Origin: Mycolicibacterium stellerae
Lineage (GTDB): Bacteria > Actinomycetota > Actinomycetes > Mycobacteriales > Mycobacteriaceae
Length of the DNA: 64,000 bases
Direction: 5' to 3'
Assembly (NCBI RefSeq): GCF_003719305.1
Contig: NZ_RARC01000004.1
Span: 62,001-126,000, forward strand
Below are positions 16,957-25,839 of the stretch, piece by piece; the stretch's first letter is position 1, and each line of letters starts with the position of its first letter. The translations under genes and the position numbers were made by a program. A model generated the notes under the pieces. That model did no database searches, was not told where the DNA came from, and saw nothing but the letters and a program-made list of their open reading frames with translations.

Positions 16957-17487
16957 TTACCTCTCCTGTTCGAGCTCAACGCCGAAGGTTTTCAAAGCCA
17001 TGGACACGGTGACGTAGCAGCCGACCGTGAAGACGAAGTCCATCCGCTGTCGTTTGTCGAAACGCTCACCCAGCGCAGCCCACGTCGCGTCCGACATGTT
17101 GTAGGACGCGAGCAGTTCGTCCACCGCGGTGAGCACCGTGCGGTCGAACGGGTCACCGGCTTCCCCGCGCTGCACGCCTGCGATGTCCTCGTCGGTGAGG
17201 CCTTCGCGAAGGCCCAGCTTGACGTGCTGCATCCACTCGTATGCCGAGTCGGTTCGGTGCGCGACCCGCAGGATGGCGAGTTCGCGCAGCCGGGGCGGCA
17301 GCGTCGAGTTGAAGAGCAGGTGGGTGTTGAAGCGCAGGAACTCCTTGGTCAGGTCGGGATGGTTGACGAAGGTCCCCAGGATGTTGCTCGCGTTCTGCGG
17401 GTTGCGCCGCTCCTGGGGCAGCATCACGGCAAGGGCACGGTCGACGGCGTCGTCCCACTGATCGGCGGGCAGCGGGGGCACTCGCAC
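16957..17487 (-). CDS. carboxymuconolactone decarboxylase (CMD) family protein
   Basis: 176 residues, all-helical CMD/AhpD-like fold: NPQNASNILGTFVNHPDLTK at the N-terminus, LPPRLRELAILRVAHRTDSAYEW in the middle, and a C-terminal helix. The CxxC pair that defines AhpD-type peroxidase activity is missing; the position reads RTDSAYEW, as in many CMD-like proteins of aromatic and terpenoid clusters. Role could be decarboxylase/isomerase-like or simply structural. First gene of the operon, 5 nt upstream of the Rieske gene, with an operator-like palindrome 21 nt upstream of its start. Confidence 0.85.
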   Translation of the reverse strand: MRVPPLPADQWDDAVDRALAVMLPQERRNPQNASNILGTFVNHPDLTKEFLRFNTHLLFNSTLPPRLRELAILRVAHRTDSAYEWMQHVKLGLREGLTDEDIAGVQRGEAGDPFDRTVLTAVDELLASYNMSDATWAALGERFDKRQRMDFVFTVGCYVTVSMALKTFGVELEQER

Positions 17488-17507
17488 GGCCTTCTCCTCT
17501 CAGGGGT

Positions 17508-17522
17508 GAGAATCATGTTCTC
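17508..17522. promoter_or_regulatory. GAGAAT-N3-RTTCTC palindrome, site 3
   Basis: GAGAATCATGTTCTC, extended by one base each side to TGAGAATCATGTTCTCA, 21 nt upstream of the CMD start. It would control the seven-gene minus-strand operon 17487-11718. Weak look-alikes (13-nt GAGATTGATTCTC at 17633-17645; GAGAAGATAGTTTCC at 17652-17666) occur toward the plus-strand operon and may be degenerate copies. The rest of the 236-nt divergent region shows no other feature. Confidence 0.65.
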
Positions 17523-17723
17523 ATTTCCGGCTAATAGGTTTCCATCTTTTGCTTCGATGGTCAATGCTAGAAGGTCGATCCGACCGCCGCACCAAACATT
17601 TGTCCCGCGATATGGTGCGCCAATGAGCGTCGGAGATTGATTCTCGCACGGGGAGAAGATAGTTTCCCTGGATAGAGAACTGTGCGGCGACTACGGTTGA
17701 AGCTTGAGAGGGAAGGGAGCCCC

Positions 17724-19019
17724 ATGATCAAAGAGGACATGATCCTGATCAGCGTCGACGACCACATCGTCGAGCCGCCTGACATGTTCAAAAATCACCT
17801 GTCAAAGAAGTACCTCGACGATGCCCCGCGGCTGGTGCACAACCCCGACGGCAGCGACACCTGGCAGTTCCGCGATGTGGTGATCCCCAACGTCGCGCTC
17901 AACGCGGTGGCCGGGCGGCCGAAGGAGGAGTACGGCCTGGAGCCGCAGGGCCTCGATGAGATCCGGCCGGGTTGCTACAACGTCGACGAGCGCGTCAAGG
18001 ACATGAACGCGGGCGGCATCCTCGGCTCGATGTGCTTCCCGTCGTTCCCCGGCTTCGCGGGTCGGTTGTTCGCGACCGAGGACCCGGAGTTCTCGTTGGC
18101 GCTGGTGCAGGCCTACAACGACTGGCACGTCGAGGAGTGGTGCGGGGAGTACCCGGCCCGCTTCATCCCGATGACTCTGCCGGTGATCTGGGACGCCGAG
18201 GCGTGCGCGGCTGAGATCCGGCGCAACGCCAAGCGTGGCGTGCACTCGCTGACGTTCAGTGAGAACCCGTCGGCGATGGGCTACCCGAGCTTCCACGACT
18301 TCGACTACTGGAAGCCGATGTGGGACGCGCTTGTGGACACCGACACCGTGCTCAACGTGCACATCGGGTCGTCGGGCCGGTTGGCGATCACCGCCCCGGA
18401 CGCCCCGATGGACGTGATGATCACCCTGCAGCCGATGAACATCGTGCAGGCAGCGGCGGATCTGTTGTGGTCCAAGCCGATCAAGGCCTACCCGGACCTC
18501 AAGATCGCGCTGTCGGAGGGCGGCACAGGGTGGATTCCCTATTTCCTCGAGCGCGCAGACCGCACCTATGAGATGCACTCGACCTGGACGGGGCAGGACT
18601 TCGGCAAGCAGAAGCCCTCGGAGGTGTTCAGGGATCACTTCCTGACCTGTTTCATCTCCGATCACGTCGGTGTGCAGCTGCGCAACGACGTCGGTATCGA
18701 CAACATCTGCTGGGAGGCCGACTATCCGCACAGCGACAGCATGTGGCCGGGTGCGCCCGAGCAGCTCGACGAGGTGCTCAAGGAGCACAACGTGCCCGAC
18801 GATGACATCAACAAGATGACCTACGAAAACGCGATGCGCTGGTATCACTGGGACCCGTTCACCCACATCTCCAGGGAACAGGCCACCGTGGGAGCGCTGC
18901 GCAAGGCGGCAGGAGACCACGACGTCTCCATCCAGGCTCTCTCCAAGAAGGAGAAGACCGGCGTCAACTTCGCCGACTTCGCGGCCAGCGCCAAAGAGCT
19001 GACCGGCAACAAGGACTGA
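17724..19019 (+). CDS. amidohydrolase family protein (ACMSD-like TIM barrel)
   Basis: 431 residues from ATG 17724, preceded by GGAAGGGAG; a longer in-frame reading has no better start. It opens ISVDDHIVEPPDMF, the first metal-site segment of the amidohydrolase-2 group that includes ACMSD and gamma-resorcylate decarboxylase. VHIGSSGR and WEADYPHSDS later in the protein supply the expected His and Asp. These enzymes decarboxylate or hydrolyse cyclic or unsaturated acids in the cytosol. First gene of the plus-strand beta-oxidation run, though a stem-loop follows its stop. Two distant relatives lie at 60822 and 62002. Confidence 0.88.
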   Translation: MIKEDMILISVDDHIVEPPDMFKNHLSKKYLDDAPRLVHNPDGSDTWQFRDVVIPNVALNAVAGRPKEEYGLEPQGLDEIRPGCYNVDERVKDMNAGGILGSMCFPSFPGFAGRLFATEDPEFSLALVQAYNDWHVEEWCGEYPARFIPMTLPVIWDAEACAAEIRRNAKRGVHSLTFSENPSAMGYPSFHDFDYWKPMWDALVDTDTVLNVHIGSSGRLAITAPDAPMDVMITLQPMNIVQAAADLLWSKPIKAYPDLKIALSEGGTGWIPYFLERADRTYEMHSTWTGQDFGKQKPSEVFRDHFLTCFISDHVGVQLRNDVGIDNICWEADYPHSDSMWPGAPEQLDEVLKEHNVPDDDINKMTYENAMRWYHWDPFTHISREQATVGALRKAAGDHDVSIQALSKKEKTGVNFADFAASAKELTGNKD

Positions 19020-19040
19020 CCAAGTCCGCTGGGGCGACAG

Positions 19041-19077
19041 TGCGCCGGTGCGCAGAATGCCTGACCGCACCGGCGCA
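19041..19077 (+). terminator. GC-rich stem-loop after amidohydrolase
   Basis: TGCGCCGGTGCG (19041-19052) and CGCACCGGCGCA (19066-19077) form a perfect 12-bp stem with a 13-nt loop in the 92-nt gap before the next gene. There is no T-run, as is common for mycobacterial terminators. It may end or attenuate transcription before the acyl-CoA dehydrogenase gene. Confidence 0.5.
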
Positions 19078-19111
19078 TTCGGCTGTGCGGACGTTGTAGT
19101 GGAGGAGTGCA

Positions 19112-20290
19112 GTGGCTGACGGGATGAGTTTCGAGCTGACCGAGGATCAGGAACTGATCCGAAAGTCGGTTGCCGAGCTGGCGGGCAAGTTCGACGACCA
19201 CTACTGGATGGAGAAGGACCAGGCCCACGAATTCCCGCAGGAGTTCTACGACGCGATCGCCAAGGGCGGCTGGCTGGGCATGACCATCCCGGAGGAGTAC
19301 GGCGGCCACGGCCTCGGCATCACCGAGGCGACCTTGCTGCTCGAGGAGATCTCTCGGTCCGGCGCAGCGATGAACGGCGCCAGCGCCATTCATCTGTCCA
19401 TCTTCGGGATGCAGCCCGTCGTCAAGCACGGCTCCGACGAACTGAAGGCCGCCACGCTGCCTCGGATCGTCGACGGTGACCTACACGTGTGCTTCGGGGT
19501 TACCGAACCCGGTGCGGGCCTTGATACCTCGCGCATCACGACATTCGCCAAGCGCGAGGGCGACCACTACCGCGTCAACGGCCGCAAGGTGTGGATCTCC
19601 AAGGCGCTGGAGTCGGAGAAGATCCTGCTTCTCACGCGCACCACGCCCTATGACGAGGTGACCAAGAAGACCGACGGCATGACGCTGTTCTTGACCGACC
19701 TCGACCGCGATCATGTCGATATCCGGCCAATAAACAAGATGGGCCGAAACGCGGTGAGCTCCAACGAGGTGTTCATCGACGACCTGATGGTGCCCATCGG
19801 CGACCGGGTCGGCGAGGAGGGCAAGGGCTTCAAATACATCCTCGACGGGCTCAACCCGGAGCGGATGCTGATCGCCGCCGAGGCGCTGGGCATCGGGCGG
19901 GTGGCGCTGGAGAAGGCCGTCAAGTACGGCAACGAGCGGGTGGTGTTCAACCGGCCGATCGGCATGAACCAGGGGCTGCAGTTCCCCCTCGCCGACTCGC
20001 TGGCCCGGCTCGACGCCGCGGAACTGGTGCTGCGCAAGGCGACGTGGCTGTATGACAACGGCAAGCCGTGTGGGCGGGAAGCCAACACCGCCAAGTACCT
20101 GTGCGCCGACGCCGGATTCGGAGCCGCCGATCGCGCGCTGCAACTGCACGGCGGGATGGGCTACTCCGAGGAGTACCACGTGTCGCGCTACTTCCGGGAA
20201 GCTCGCCTGATGAAGATCGCGCCCGTCAGCCAGGAGATGATCCTCAACTTTCTCGGCGAACACGTGCTGGGGATGCCGAGGAGCTACTGA
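19112..20290 (+). CDS. acyl-CoA dehydrogenase family protein
   Basis: 392 residues from GTG 19112, with GGAGGAG ten nt upstream; an ATG four codons in is the alternative. Standard three-domain flavoenzyme: helical N-terminus (DQELIRKSVAELAGKF), beta-barrel block FGVTEPGAGLDTSRIT, NGRKVWISKALES, and C-terminal ARLMKIAPVSQEM, where the Glu aligns with the catalytic Glu of GT-x-E in relatives. The flavin-domain block has GLDTS instead of the common GSDL. Its stop overlaps the ATG of the next gene (TGATG), so the two are translated together. Likely oxidises the CoA ester produced by the CoA-transferase downstream. Confidence 0.92.
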   Translation: MADGMSFELTEDQELIRKSVAELAGKFDDHYWMEKDQAHEFPQEFYDAIAKGGWLGMTIPEEYGGHGLGITEATLLLEEISRSGAAMNGASAIHLSIFGMQPVVKHGSDELKAATLPRIVDGDLHVCFGVTEPGAGLDTSRITTFAKREGDHYRVNGRKVWISKALESEKILLLTRTTPYDEVTKKTDGMTLFLTDLDRDHVDIRPINKMGRNAVSSNEVFIDDLMVPIGDRVGEEGKGFKYILDGLNPERMLIAAEALGIGRVALEKAVKYGNERVVFNRPIGMNQGLQFPLADSLARLDAAELVLRKATWLYDNGKPCGREANTAKYLCADAGFGAADRALQLHGGMGYSEEYHVSRYFREARLMKIAPVSQEMILNFLGEHVLGMPRSY

Positions 20291-21051
20291 TGGGGTACTT
20301 CGATCTGACGGGCCGCGCCGCGATGGTGACCGGCGCCGGCGCCGGAGGAGGCATCGGCGCGGCCGTCGCGGCCGCGCTGGCCGAGGCGGGTGCCGCGGTG
20401 CTCGTCACCGACATCGACGCGGACGCGGCCGCGGCTGTCGCGCAACGCATTCGAACCGACGGCGGAAAAGCAGACTCGTGTGCGCTCGACGTCGGTGACC
20501 GCGCGGCCGCCGATGCCGCGGCCGAACAGGCCGCCGGGCTGGGCGGGGGAGCGCTGCACATCCTCGTCAACAACGCAGGTGTCACGGCGCCCGCGATGTT
20601 TCCGAAGCTGACGGACGAGACGTTTCGGTTGACGTTCGACGTGCACGTCATGGGTACGTTCCACTGCACGCAGGCCGCGCTGCCGTACATTCCGACCGAT
20701 GGCACGGGCCGCGTCATCAATGTGACTTCGGCTGCCGGGCTGACGGGCACACTGGGCCAGGTCAACTACTCGGCGGCCAAGGCAGGCCTGATCGGCTTCA
20801 CCAAGTCGCTCGCCCGCGAACTCGCATCCAAGAACATCATGGTGAATGCCCTTGCGCCGCTTGCCGCCACCCCGATGACCGAAACCATCCGCACCAACGG
20901 GAAGTTCGCGGCCAACATGATGGCGCGAATCCCGCTGAAGCGCTGGGCCGGACCGGACGAGGTAGCGGGTGCGTTCGTGTTCATGGCCTCGGACGCGGCG
21001 TCCTACATCACCGGCCAGGTGCTGCCTGTCGATGGCGGAATGGTGATGTGA
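20290..21051 (+). CDS. SDR family oxidoreductase, 3-hydroxyacyl-CoA dehydrogenase-like
   Basis: 253 residues from ATG 20290, overlapping the upstream stop by one base; the longer in-frame reading lies inside the previous gene. Motifs: TGAGAGGGIG (glycine loop), NNAGV, catalytic Ser in NVTSAAG, YSAAK, and C-terminal YITGQVLPVDGG. Asp after beta-2 (VTDIDADA) favours NAD. Alanine-rich, FabG/HSD17B-like. Between an acyl-CoA dehydrogenase and a CoA-transferase, with a thiolase two genes on, it most likely oxidises a 3-hydroxyacyl-CoA before thiolytic cleavage. The usual hydratase is missing from this run but one is encoded at 10854. Confidence 0.88.
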   Translation: MGYFDLTGRAAMVTGAGAGGGIGAAVAAALAEAGAAVLVTDIDADAAAAVAQRIRTDGGKADSCALDVGDRAAADAAAEQAAGLGGGALHILVNNAGVTAPAMFPKLTDETFRLTFDVHVMGTFHCTQAALPYIPTDGTGRVINVTSAAGLTGTLGQVNYSAAKAGLIGFTKSLARELASKNIMVNALAPLAATPMTETIRTNGKFAANMMARIPLKRWAGPDEVAGAFVFMASDAASYITGQVLPVDGGMVM

Positions 21052-22259
21052 CAGCGCCCCTCGCCGGCGTCACCGTCGTCGCAATGGAACAAGCCGTCGC
21101 CGCGCCGATGTGCACCCGCGTGCTCGCCGACTTCGGCGCCCGAATCATCAAGGTGGAGAACCCCAACGGCGGTGACTTCGCGCGCGGCTACGACGACGTG
21201 GTCAACGGTCCAGGTGGTCTGGCCGCACACTTCGTCTGGTGCAACCGCGGCAAGGAATCGGTCACCCTGAACCTCAAATCGCCCGCAGGCATGGAGGTCC
21301 TCCATCGGCTGATCGACCGCGCCGATGCGTTGGTGTCCAATCTGGCACCGGGATCAACAGCGCGCCTTGGCCTTTCGCCAGCGGACCTGGCCGAGCGGCA
21401 CCCGAACGTCATCCCGGTCGAGATCGACGGATACGGCCCCGGCGGCCCGATCTCGCACAAACGCGCCTACGACCTGCTGATCCAGGCCGAAGGCGGATCG
21501 TGTGCCGTCACCGGATATCCCGGTATGCCCGCCAAGCCGGGGCCCGCCGTGGCCGACTTCACCACCGGCCTCTACGCCGCGCTCTCCATCTTGGCGCTGC
21601 TGTTCTCGCGCGACCGTCGGGATGGACCTGCACCCGCGGTCGGGCTGAGCCTGTTCGATGTGCTGACCGACGTGATGGGCTACCAGCTCACCTACACCCA
21701 GCACTCCGGCATCGACCAGCAGCCGCTGGGAGTCGGCTCACCCGCGGTCGCGCCCTACGGGGCATTCCCGACCCGCGACGGGCAGACCGTGGTGCTCGGC
21801 ACCACCAACGACCGGGAGTGGCAGCGGGTGGCCAGGGAGATCATCGACCGCCCAGACCTCGCCGACGACCCCCGCTTCGCCACCAACCCCGGCAGGTGTG
21901 CGCACCGCCAGATCCTCGAAGAGGCAATCGGATCCTGGTGTGCGCAGCACGATCTCGCGCATATTCAGCAGGTAGCCGACCAGGCCGGTATCGGCAACTC
22001 GCGCTACAACGTGCCGAGCGAGGTGGTGGTTCACCCGCAGCTGGCCGCGCGCAACCGCTGGCGTGAGGTGGGTACGTCGAAAGGTCCGATCCAGGCGCTG
22101 CTGCCGCCGCCGGTCATCGGCGGATACGATCCGCCGATGGGCGCCGTTCCTGGCCTTGGCGAGCATACGGACACTGTCCTTGCAGAGCTCGGCTTCGGGC
22201 AGGACGACATCGCGGAGTTACGCGAGCAGGGGGCCGTCGGCCCGGCCTACCGCTCGTGA
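21048..22259 (+). CDS. class III CoA-transferase (CaiB/BaiF family)
   Basis: 403 residues from GTG 21048, overlapping the SDR stop as GTGA. The N-terminus is typical of family III (LAGVTVVAMEQAVAAPMCTRVLADFGARIIKVE), followed by CNRGKESVTLNLKSP and LIDRADALVSN. The glycine-rich loop and the downstream FTTGLYAA segment are also in place. These enzymes move CoA from one acyl-CoA to a free acid, which saves ATP during activation; alternatively the family includes alpha-methylacyl-CoA racemases. Here it would activate or recycle the acid that the neighbouring dehydrogenases oxidise. Confidence in the family is high, in transferase over racemase moderate. Confidence 0.9.
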   Translation: MTAPLAGVTVVAMEQAVAAPMCTRVLADFGARIIKVENPNGGDFARGYDDVVNGPGGLAAHFVWCNRGKESVTLNLKSPAGMEVLHRLIDRADALVSNLAPGSTARLGLSPADLAERHPNVIPVEIDGYGPGGPISHKRAYDLLIQAEGGSCAVTGYPGMPAKPGPAVADFTTGLYAALSILALLFSRDRRDGPAPAVGLSLFDVLTDVMGYQLTYTQHSGIDQQPLGVGSPAVAPYGAFPTRDGQTVVLGTTNDREWQRVAREIIDRPDLADDPRFATNPGRCAHRQILEEAIGSWCAQHDLAHIQQVADQAGIGNSRYNVPSEVVVHPQLAARNRWREVGTSKGPIQALLPPPVIGGYDPPMGAVPGLGEHTDTVLAELGFGQDDIAELREQGAVGPAYRS

Positions 22260-22275
22260 GGAATGGAGACGAGAA

Positions 22276-23421
22276 ATGCGCGAAACGGTGATTGTCGAAG
22301 CGGTCCGGACACCGGTCGGCAAGCGCAACGGCGGGCTGTCCGATATGCACGCCGCCGATCTGTCCGCGCTTGTCCTCACCGCTCTGGCGGAACGTGCGGG
22401 GATCGACCCGGAAATCGTCGACGACGTCATCTGGGGTTGCGTATCGCAGGTCGGTGACCAGTCAAGCAACATCGGCCGCTACTCGGTCCTTGCCGCCGGA
22501 TGGCCGGAAGCCATCCCCGGCACCACCATCAACCGCGCGTGCGGGTCCAGCCAGCAGGCGCTGGACTTCGCCGTTCAGGCGGTGATGTCGGGGCAGCAGG
22601 ACGTCGTCGTCGCGGGTGGCGTCGAGGTGATGAGCCGGGTTCCGCTCGGCGCCGCCCGCGCCACCGGAATGCCGTACGGGCCGAAAGTGCTTGCACGCTA
22701 TGGAGATTTCTCGTTCAATCAGGGCATATCCGCCGAGATGATCGCAGAGAAGTGGGGGTTCTCCCGCGCCAGGCTCGACGAGTACTCGGCGCAGTCGCAT
22801 GAGCGCGCCGCCGCCGCGCAGGACAGCGGAGCCTTCGAACACCAGATGATCTCCGTCTTCACCGGCGGCGAACCCGTCGTCGCCGACGAGGGGGTACGGC
22901 GCGGCACCACCACCGAGAAACTCGCCGGTCTCAAGCCGGCATTCAAAGACGACGGCGTCATCCATGCCGGTAACTCGTCTCAGATCTCCGACGGCGCGGC
23001 CGCATTGCTTGTGACAACCGCTGAGAACGCGGTGACGATGGGCCTCAACCCGATCGCGCGGTACCGCGCAGGCGCCGTCACCGGCGCAGATCCGGTGCTC
23101 ATGCTGACCGGCCCGATTCCGGCCACCGAGAAGGTGTTGCACAAGGCAGGCATCGGCATCGACGAGGTCGGCGTGTACGAGGTGAATGAGGCATTCGCGC
23201 CGGTGCCGTTGGCCTGGCTGGAGGAGACCGGAGCAGACGAGAAGTGTCTCAACCCGCTCGGCGGTGCGATCGCGCTTGGACATCCGCTAGGAGCGTCGGG
23301 CGCGGTGCTGATGACGCGGATGCTCAATCACATGCGGGACAACGGAATTCGTTACGGCCTTCAGACGATGTGCGAGGGTGGCGGTACCGCCAACGCCACG
23401 CTCGTGGAACTTTTCGCTTAA
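22276..23421 (+). CDS. acetyl-CoA acetyltransferase-type thiolase
   Basis: 381 residues from ATG 22276 (GGAGACGAGAA upstream); the longer reading lies within the transferase gene. All thiolase signatures are present: nucleophilic Cys in NRACGSSQQA near residue 90, NEAFAPVPLAW, GGAIALGHPLGASGA with the acid/base His, and the C-terminal Cys in TMCEGGGTANATLVEL. It releases acetyl-CoA or propionyl-CoA from a 3-ketoacyl-CoA. The complete catalytic set distinguishes it from the DUF35-fused protein at 55726, which lacks the nucleophilic Cys motif. Together with 19112-23440 it forms a near-complete beta-oxidation cassette. Confidence 0.93.
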   Translation: MRETVIVEAVRTPVGKRNGGLSDMHAADLSALVLTALAERAGIDPEIVDDVIWGCVSQVGDQSSNIGRYSVLAAGWPEAIPGTTINRACGSSQQALDFAVQAVMSGQQDVVVAGGVEVMSRVPLGAARATGMPYGPKVLARYGDFSFNQGISAEMIAEKWGFSRARLDEYSAQSHERAAAAQDSGAFEHQMISVFTGGEPVVADEGVRRGTTTEKLAGLKPAFKDDGVIHAGNSSQISDGAAALLVTTAENAVTMGLNPIARYRAGAVTGADPVLMLTGPIPATEKVLHKAGIGIDEVGVYEVNEAFAPVPLAWLEETGADEKCLNPLGGAIALGHPLGASGAVLMTRMLNHMRDNGIRYGLQTMCEGGGTANATLVELFA

Positions 23422-23439
23422 CAGACAGGAGGACGCCGC

Positions 23440-24588
23440 GTGCGTCGAGACCTATTCACCTCAGACCACGAGGCTTTCAGGGAGCTGTGCCGCGACTTCG
23501 TAACCAAGGAAGTGGTGCCGCACTATCCCGAGTGGGAGAAGGGCGGCCGGATGCCCCGCGAGGTGTTCGAGCAGATGGGCTCGCTGGGCATGCTCGGCAT
23601 GGCGATCGGTGAGGAGTACGGCGGCGGCGGTGAGCCCGACTATCGCTACAACGTAGTGATGCAGGAGGAGGCGGCCAACGCGCTTGTCACGCTGTCAACG
23701 GTGCGCACCCAGCTCGAGGTGATCCTGCCGTACTTCCTGCACTACGCCAACGCCGAGCAGCGTGACCGCTGGTTCCCCGGTCTTGCCGCGGGCAAGCTGT
23801 TGACGGCGGTGGCGATGACCGAGCCCGGCACCGGATCGGACCTCGCAGGCATGCGCACCACCGCGGTGCGCGACGGCGACGACTGGATCGTCAACGGCGC
23901 CAAGACTTTTATCACCGGCGGTATGCAGGCCGACCTGGTGATCACCGTCGCGCGCACGGCGACGGATCCAGACAACAGGCGCAAGGGCCTGACGCTGCTG
24001 GTCGTCGAGGACGGTATGCCCGGTTTCACCCGCGGTCGCGAGCTGGACAAGATGGGCTGCAAGGTTCAGGACACCGCTGAACTGTCGTTCGTGGACGTGC
24101 GGGTGCCCGCAGCCAACGTGCTGGGGGAGGAAGGCGAGGCGTTCAGCTACCTCGGCCACAACCTGCCGCAGGAGCGGCTGACCGTCGCGGTCGGCTCGGT
24201 GTCACAGGCGCGCTCCGCGATCGCCGCGGCCATCGACTACACCAAGAACCGCAAGGCATTCGGGACGCCCGTCGCGTCCTTCCAGAACACGAAGTTCGAA
24301 CTGGCCGCCTGCTCGACCGAGGTCGAGGCGGCTCAGGCGATGCTGGACCGCGCGATCGCGCTGCACGTCGAGGGCGAGCTGAGCGGCGCCGACGCGGCCC
24401 GGGTCAAGCTGTTCTGCACCGAGATGCAGCAACGCGTCGTCGACCGGTGTCTGCAGCTCTTCGGCGGCTACGGCTACATGATGGAGTACCCGATCGCCCG
24501 GCTGTACACGGACGCCCGCGTCGCCCGGATTTATGCCGGGACCAGCGAAGTCATGAAAGTGATCATCGCCAAGTCGCTCGGCCTTTAG
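23440..24588 (+). CDS. acyl-CoA dehydrogenase family protein
   Basis: 382 residues from GTG 23440 with AGGAGGA upstream. Begins RRDLFTSDHEAFRELCRDFV, then MTEPGTGSDLAGMRTTAV and NGAKTFITGGMQADL, and ends YAGTSEVMKVIIAKSLGL with the catalytic Glu in place. Arginine-rich N-terminus and closing -KSLGL are typical of the FadE group near glutaryl/isovaleryl-type dehydrogenases. Last gene of the plus-strand run, 18 nt after the thiolase. It is not closely related to the other dehydrogenase in this run, so two different oxidation steps are likely. Confidence 0.92.
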   Translation: MRRDLFTSDHEAFRELCRDFVTKEVVPHYPEWEKGGRMPREVFEQMGSLGMLGMAIGEEYGGGGEPDYRYNVVMQEEAANALVTLSTVRTQLEVILPYFLHYANAEQRDRWFPGLAAGKLLTAVAMTEPGTGSDLAGMRTTAVRDGDDWIVNGAKTFITGGMQADLVITVARTATDPDNRRKGLTLLVVEDGMPGFTRGRELDKMGCKVQDTAELSFVDVRVPAANVLGEEGEAFSYLGHNLPQERLTVAVGSVSQARSAIAAAIDYTKNRKAFGTPVASFQNTKFELAACSTEVEAAQAMLDRAIALHVEGELSGADAARVKLFCTEMQQRVVDRCLQLFGGYGYMMEYPIARLYTDARVARIYAGTSEVMKVIIAKSLGL

Positions 24589-24673
24589 GTGTTGTTGGCC
24601 TGACAAATGCCCTGACCTGCGGTGTGACGGCAGTCAGAATATTTTTGCGCTGAGACCCTTGTCACAGCGGGCA

Positions 24674-24705
24674 AACCTACCTACTGTGTGTTCACTAGGT
24701 TGGTT
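24674..24705. promoter_or_regulatory. inverted repeat, candidate TetR operator
   Basis: AACCTACCTA (24674-24683) and TAGGTTGGTT (24696-24705) are inverted with 9 of 10 bases matching and a 12-nt gap, ending 15 nt before the GTG of the TetR gene at 24721. Likely autoregulatory; not shared with the other repeated sites in the window. The sequence just upstream (24640-24660) is AT-rich and may hold the promoter. Confidence 0.5.
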
Positions 24706-24720
24706 GACCGAAGGAGTTCC

Positions 24721-25329
24721 GTGGCAGCCCCACGTCCCTACGAGACGCTGCTCGCCAAAGGCGAGGACCGTCGGCAGCGCATTCTCGGCGTGGCCGAACG
24801 CCTTCTCGCGCGCAACGGCTGGCGCAACACCTCCCTGGCCCAGATCGCCAAGGAAGCCGGGGTGACGCCCGCCGGGCTGTTGCACCACTTCGAGTCCAAG
24901 GAGCAGCTGCTGAACGCGGTGCTCGACGCGCGCGACGAAGACGACGCCATCCACGCCGACTATCAGTCGGGGGACCTCATCGCCGAGCTCAGGCGGGTGC
25001 CCGCGAGGTTCGACCGGGCCCCCGAACTCGTCGGTACGTTCACCGTGCTCCTCGTCGAGAACATCGCCCCCGACGCGCCGTTGCACGACCGCCTGCACAA
25101 GCGGTATCGCGCCGCCATCGACATTCTCACCGAGATCATCGAGCGCGGTCAGCGGCTCGGAAAGTACCGCCCGGATTGTGATGCGGCCACCAAGGCCGTC
25201 GAGATACTCGCCTTCATCAACGGAATGGAGACACTATGGTTGCTCGACCCATCGATACCGCTCACCGAGGCGTTCAAGGGATACGCGGAGTCGCTGTCCG
25301 TCGACTTGGCGTCACGGAGCTCGACATGA
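24721..25329 (+). CDS. TetR family transcriptional regulator
   Basis: 202 residues from GTG 24721, which has AAGGAG five nt upstream; an in-frame start at 24688 is less likely. HTH at about residues 14-60: RRQRILGVAERLLARNGWRNTSLAQIAKEAGVTPAGLLHHFESKEQLL. The C-terminal domain, with QRLGKYRPDCDAATKAVEILAFINGMETLWLLDPS, resembles effector domains of mycobacterial fatty-acid-type regulators. It overlaps the next gene by 4 nt, so regulator and unknown protein are made together. Its inferred operator is the repeat at 24674-24705. Confidence 0.9.
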   Translation: MAAPRPYETLLAKGEDRRQRILGVAERLLARNGWRNTSLAQIAKEAGVTPAGLLHHFESKEQLLNAVLDARDEDDAIHADYQSGDLIAELRRVPARFDRAPELVGTFTVLLVENIAPDAPLHDRLHKRYRAAIDILTEIIERGQRLGKYRPDCDAATKAVEILAFINGMETLWLLDPSIPLTEAFKGYAESLSVDLASRSST

Positions 25330-25829
25330 GGTACCGCCTCGACGTGGTGGCGGCCAATGCGGCCGACGCCGTCAGGTTCGCGGGCGGCTGGATGTATGAC
25401 CGCGTGATGGCCGGCTGGGACGTCACCGTGCTGCTGGCCAATCGCACGGACGACCGGCCGTTGCACGTCCTTGGTGTCGCAGTATCGGATCTCGAATCGG
25501 CACTGGCGCTTTGGGATCAGCGTCCACACCCGCAGACGGTGGCGGTCGCCGCCGATCTTTTCGCGAGCGACGAGCGGGTGCGCCGCGGCGTGCTCGGCGC
25601 ACTCGAGCAGGGCCTCACCGAGGTCACGCTGTGGGGTGAGCGCCTGCCCGCCGAACTCGACGACAGCGTGGGACCTGTTGCGCATCGGCTCAGCGCGGCG
25701 GCGCGCGCGTTCAAGAGCCAAGCGCTCACCGCCGCCGCCGACACGTGCCCTGTCACCGGGACCGAGATCTTCCGCTGCGGTGTGATGGCGAGGCCATCGG
25801 TCGCCGCGGATCTCATTCCGGCGAGTTGA
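25326..25829 (+). CDS. conserved protein of unknown function
   Basis: 167 residues from ATG 25326, overlapping the TetR stop as ATGA. I do not recognise a domain. The sequence mixes strands and helices: RYRLDVVAANAADAVRFAGG, DVTVLLANRTDDRPLHVLGV, ALALWDQRPHPQTVAVAADLF and a basic helix RLSAAARAFKSQAL; a late Cys pair flanks PVTGTEIFRCG. The early AADAVRFAGGWMYDRVMAGWDVTVLL could be a nucleotide- or ligand-binding Rossmann-like start. Codon use matches its neighbours, and the tight coupling to TetR suggests a function tied to that regulator. No export signal. Confidence 0.7.
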   Translation: MRYRLDVVAANAADAVRFAGGWMYDRVMAGWDVTVLLANRTDDRPLHVLGVAVSDLESALALWDQRPHPQTVAVAADLFASDERVRRGVLGALEQGLTEVTLWGERLPAELDDSVGPVAHRLSAAARAFKSQALTAAADTCPVTGTEIFRCGVMARPSVAADLIPAS

Positions 25830-25839
25830 ACTTCGCGGG

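Noticed and set aside
17633-17666. Two further GAGAAT-like elements upstream of the amidohydrolase at 17724
   Set aside because: Spacing or arms deviate (13-nt form, or TTTCC in place of TTCTC); mentioned only as possible degenerate copies.
17802-19070. 422-residue minus-strand frame
   Set aside because: Shadow of the amidohydrolase at 17724; no motif, unusual composition.
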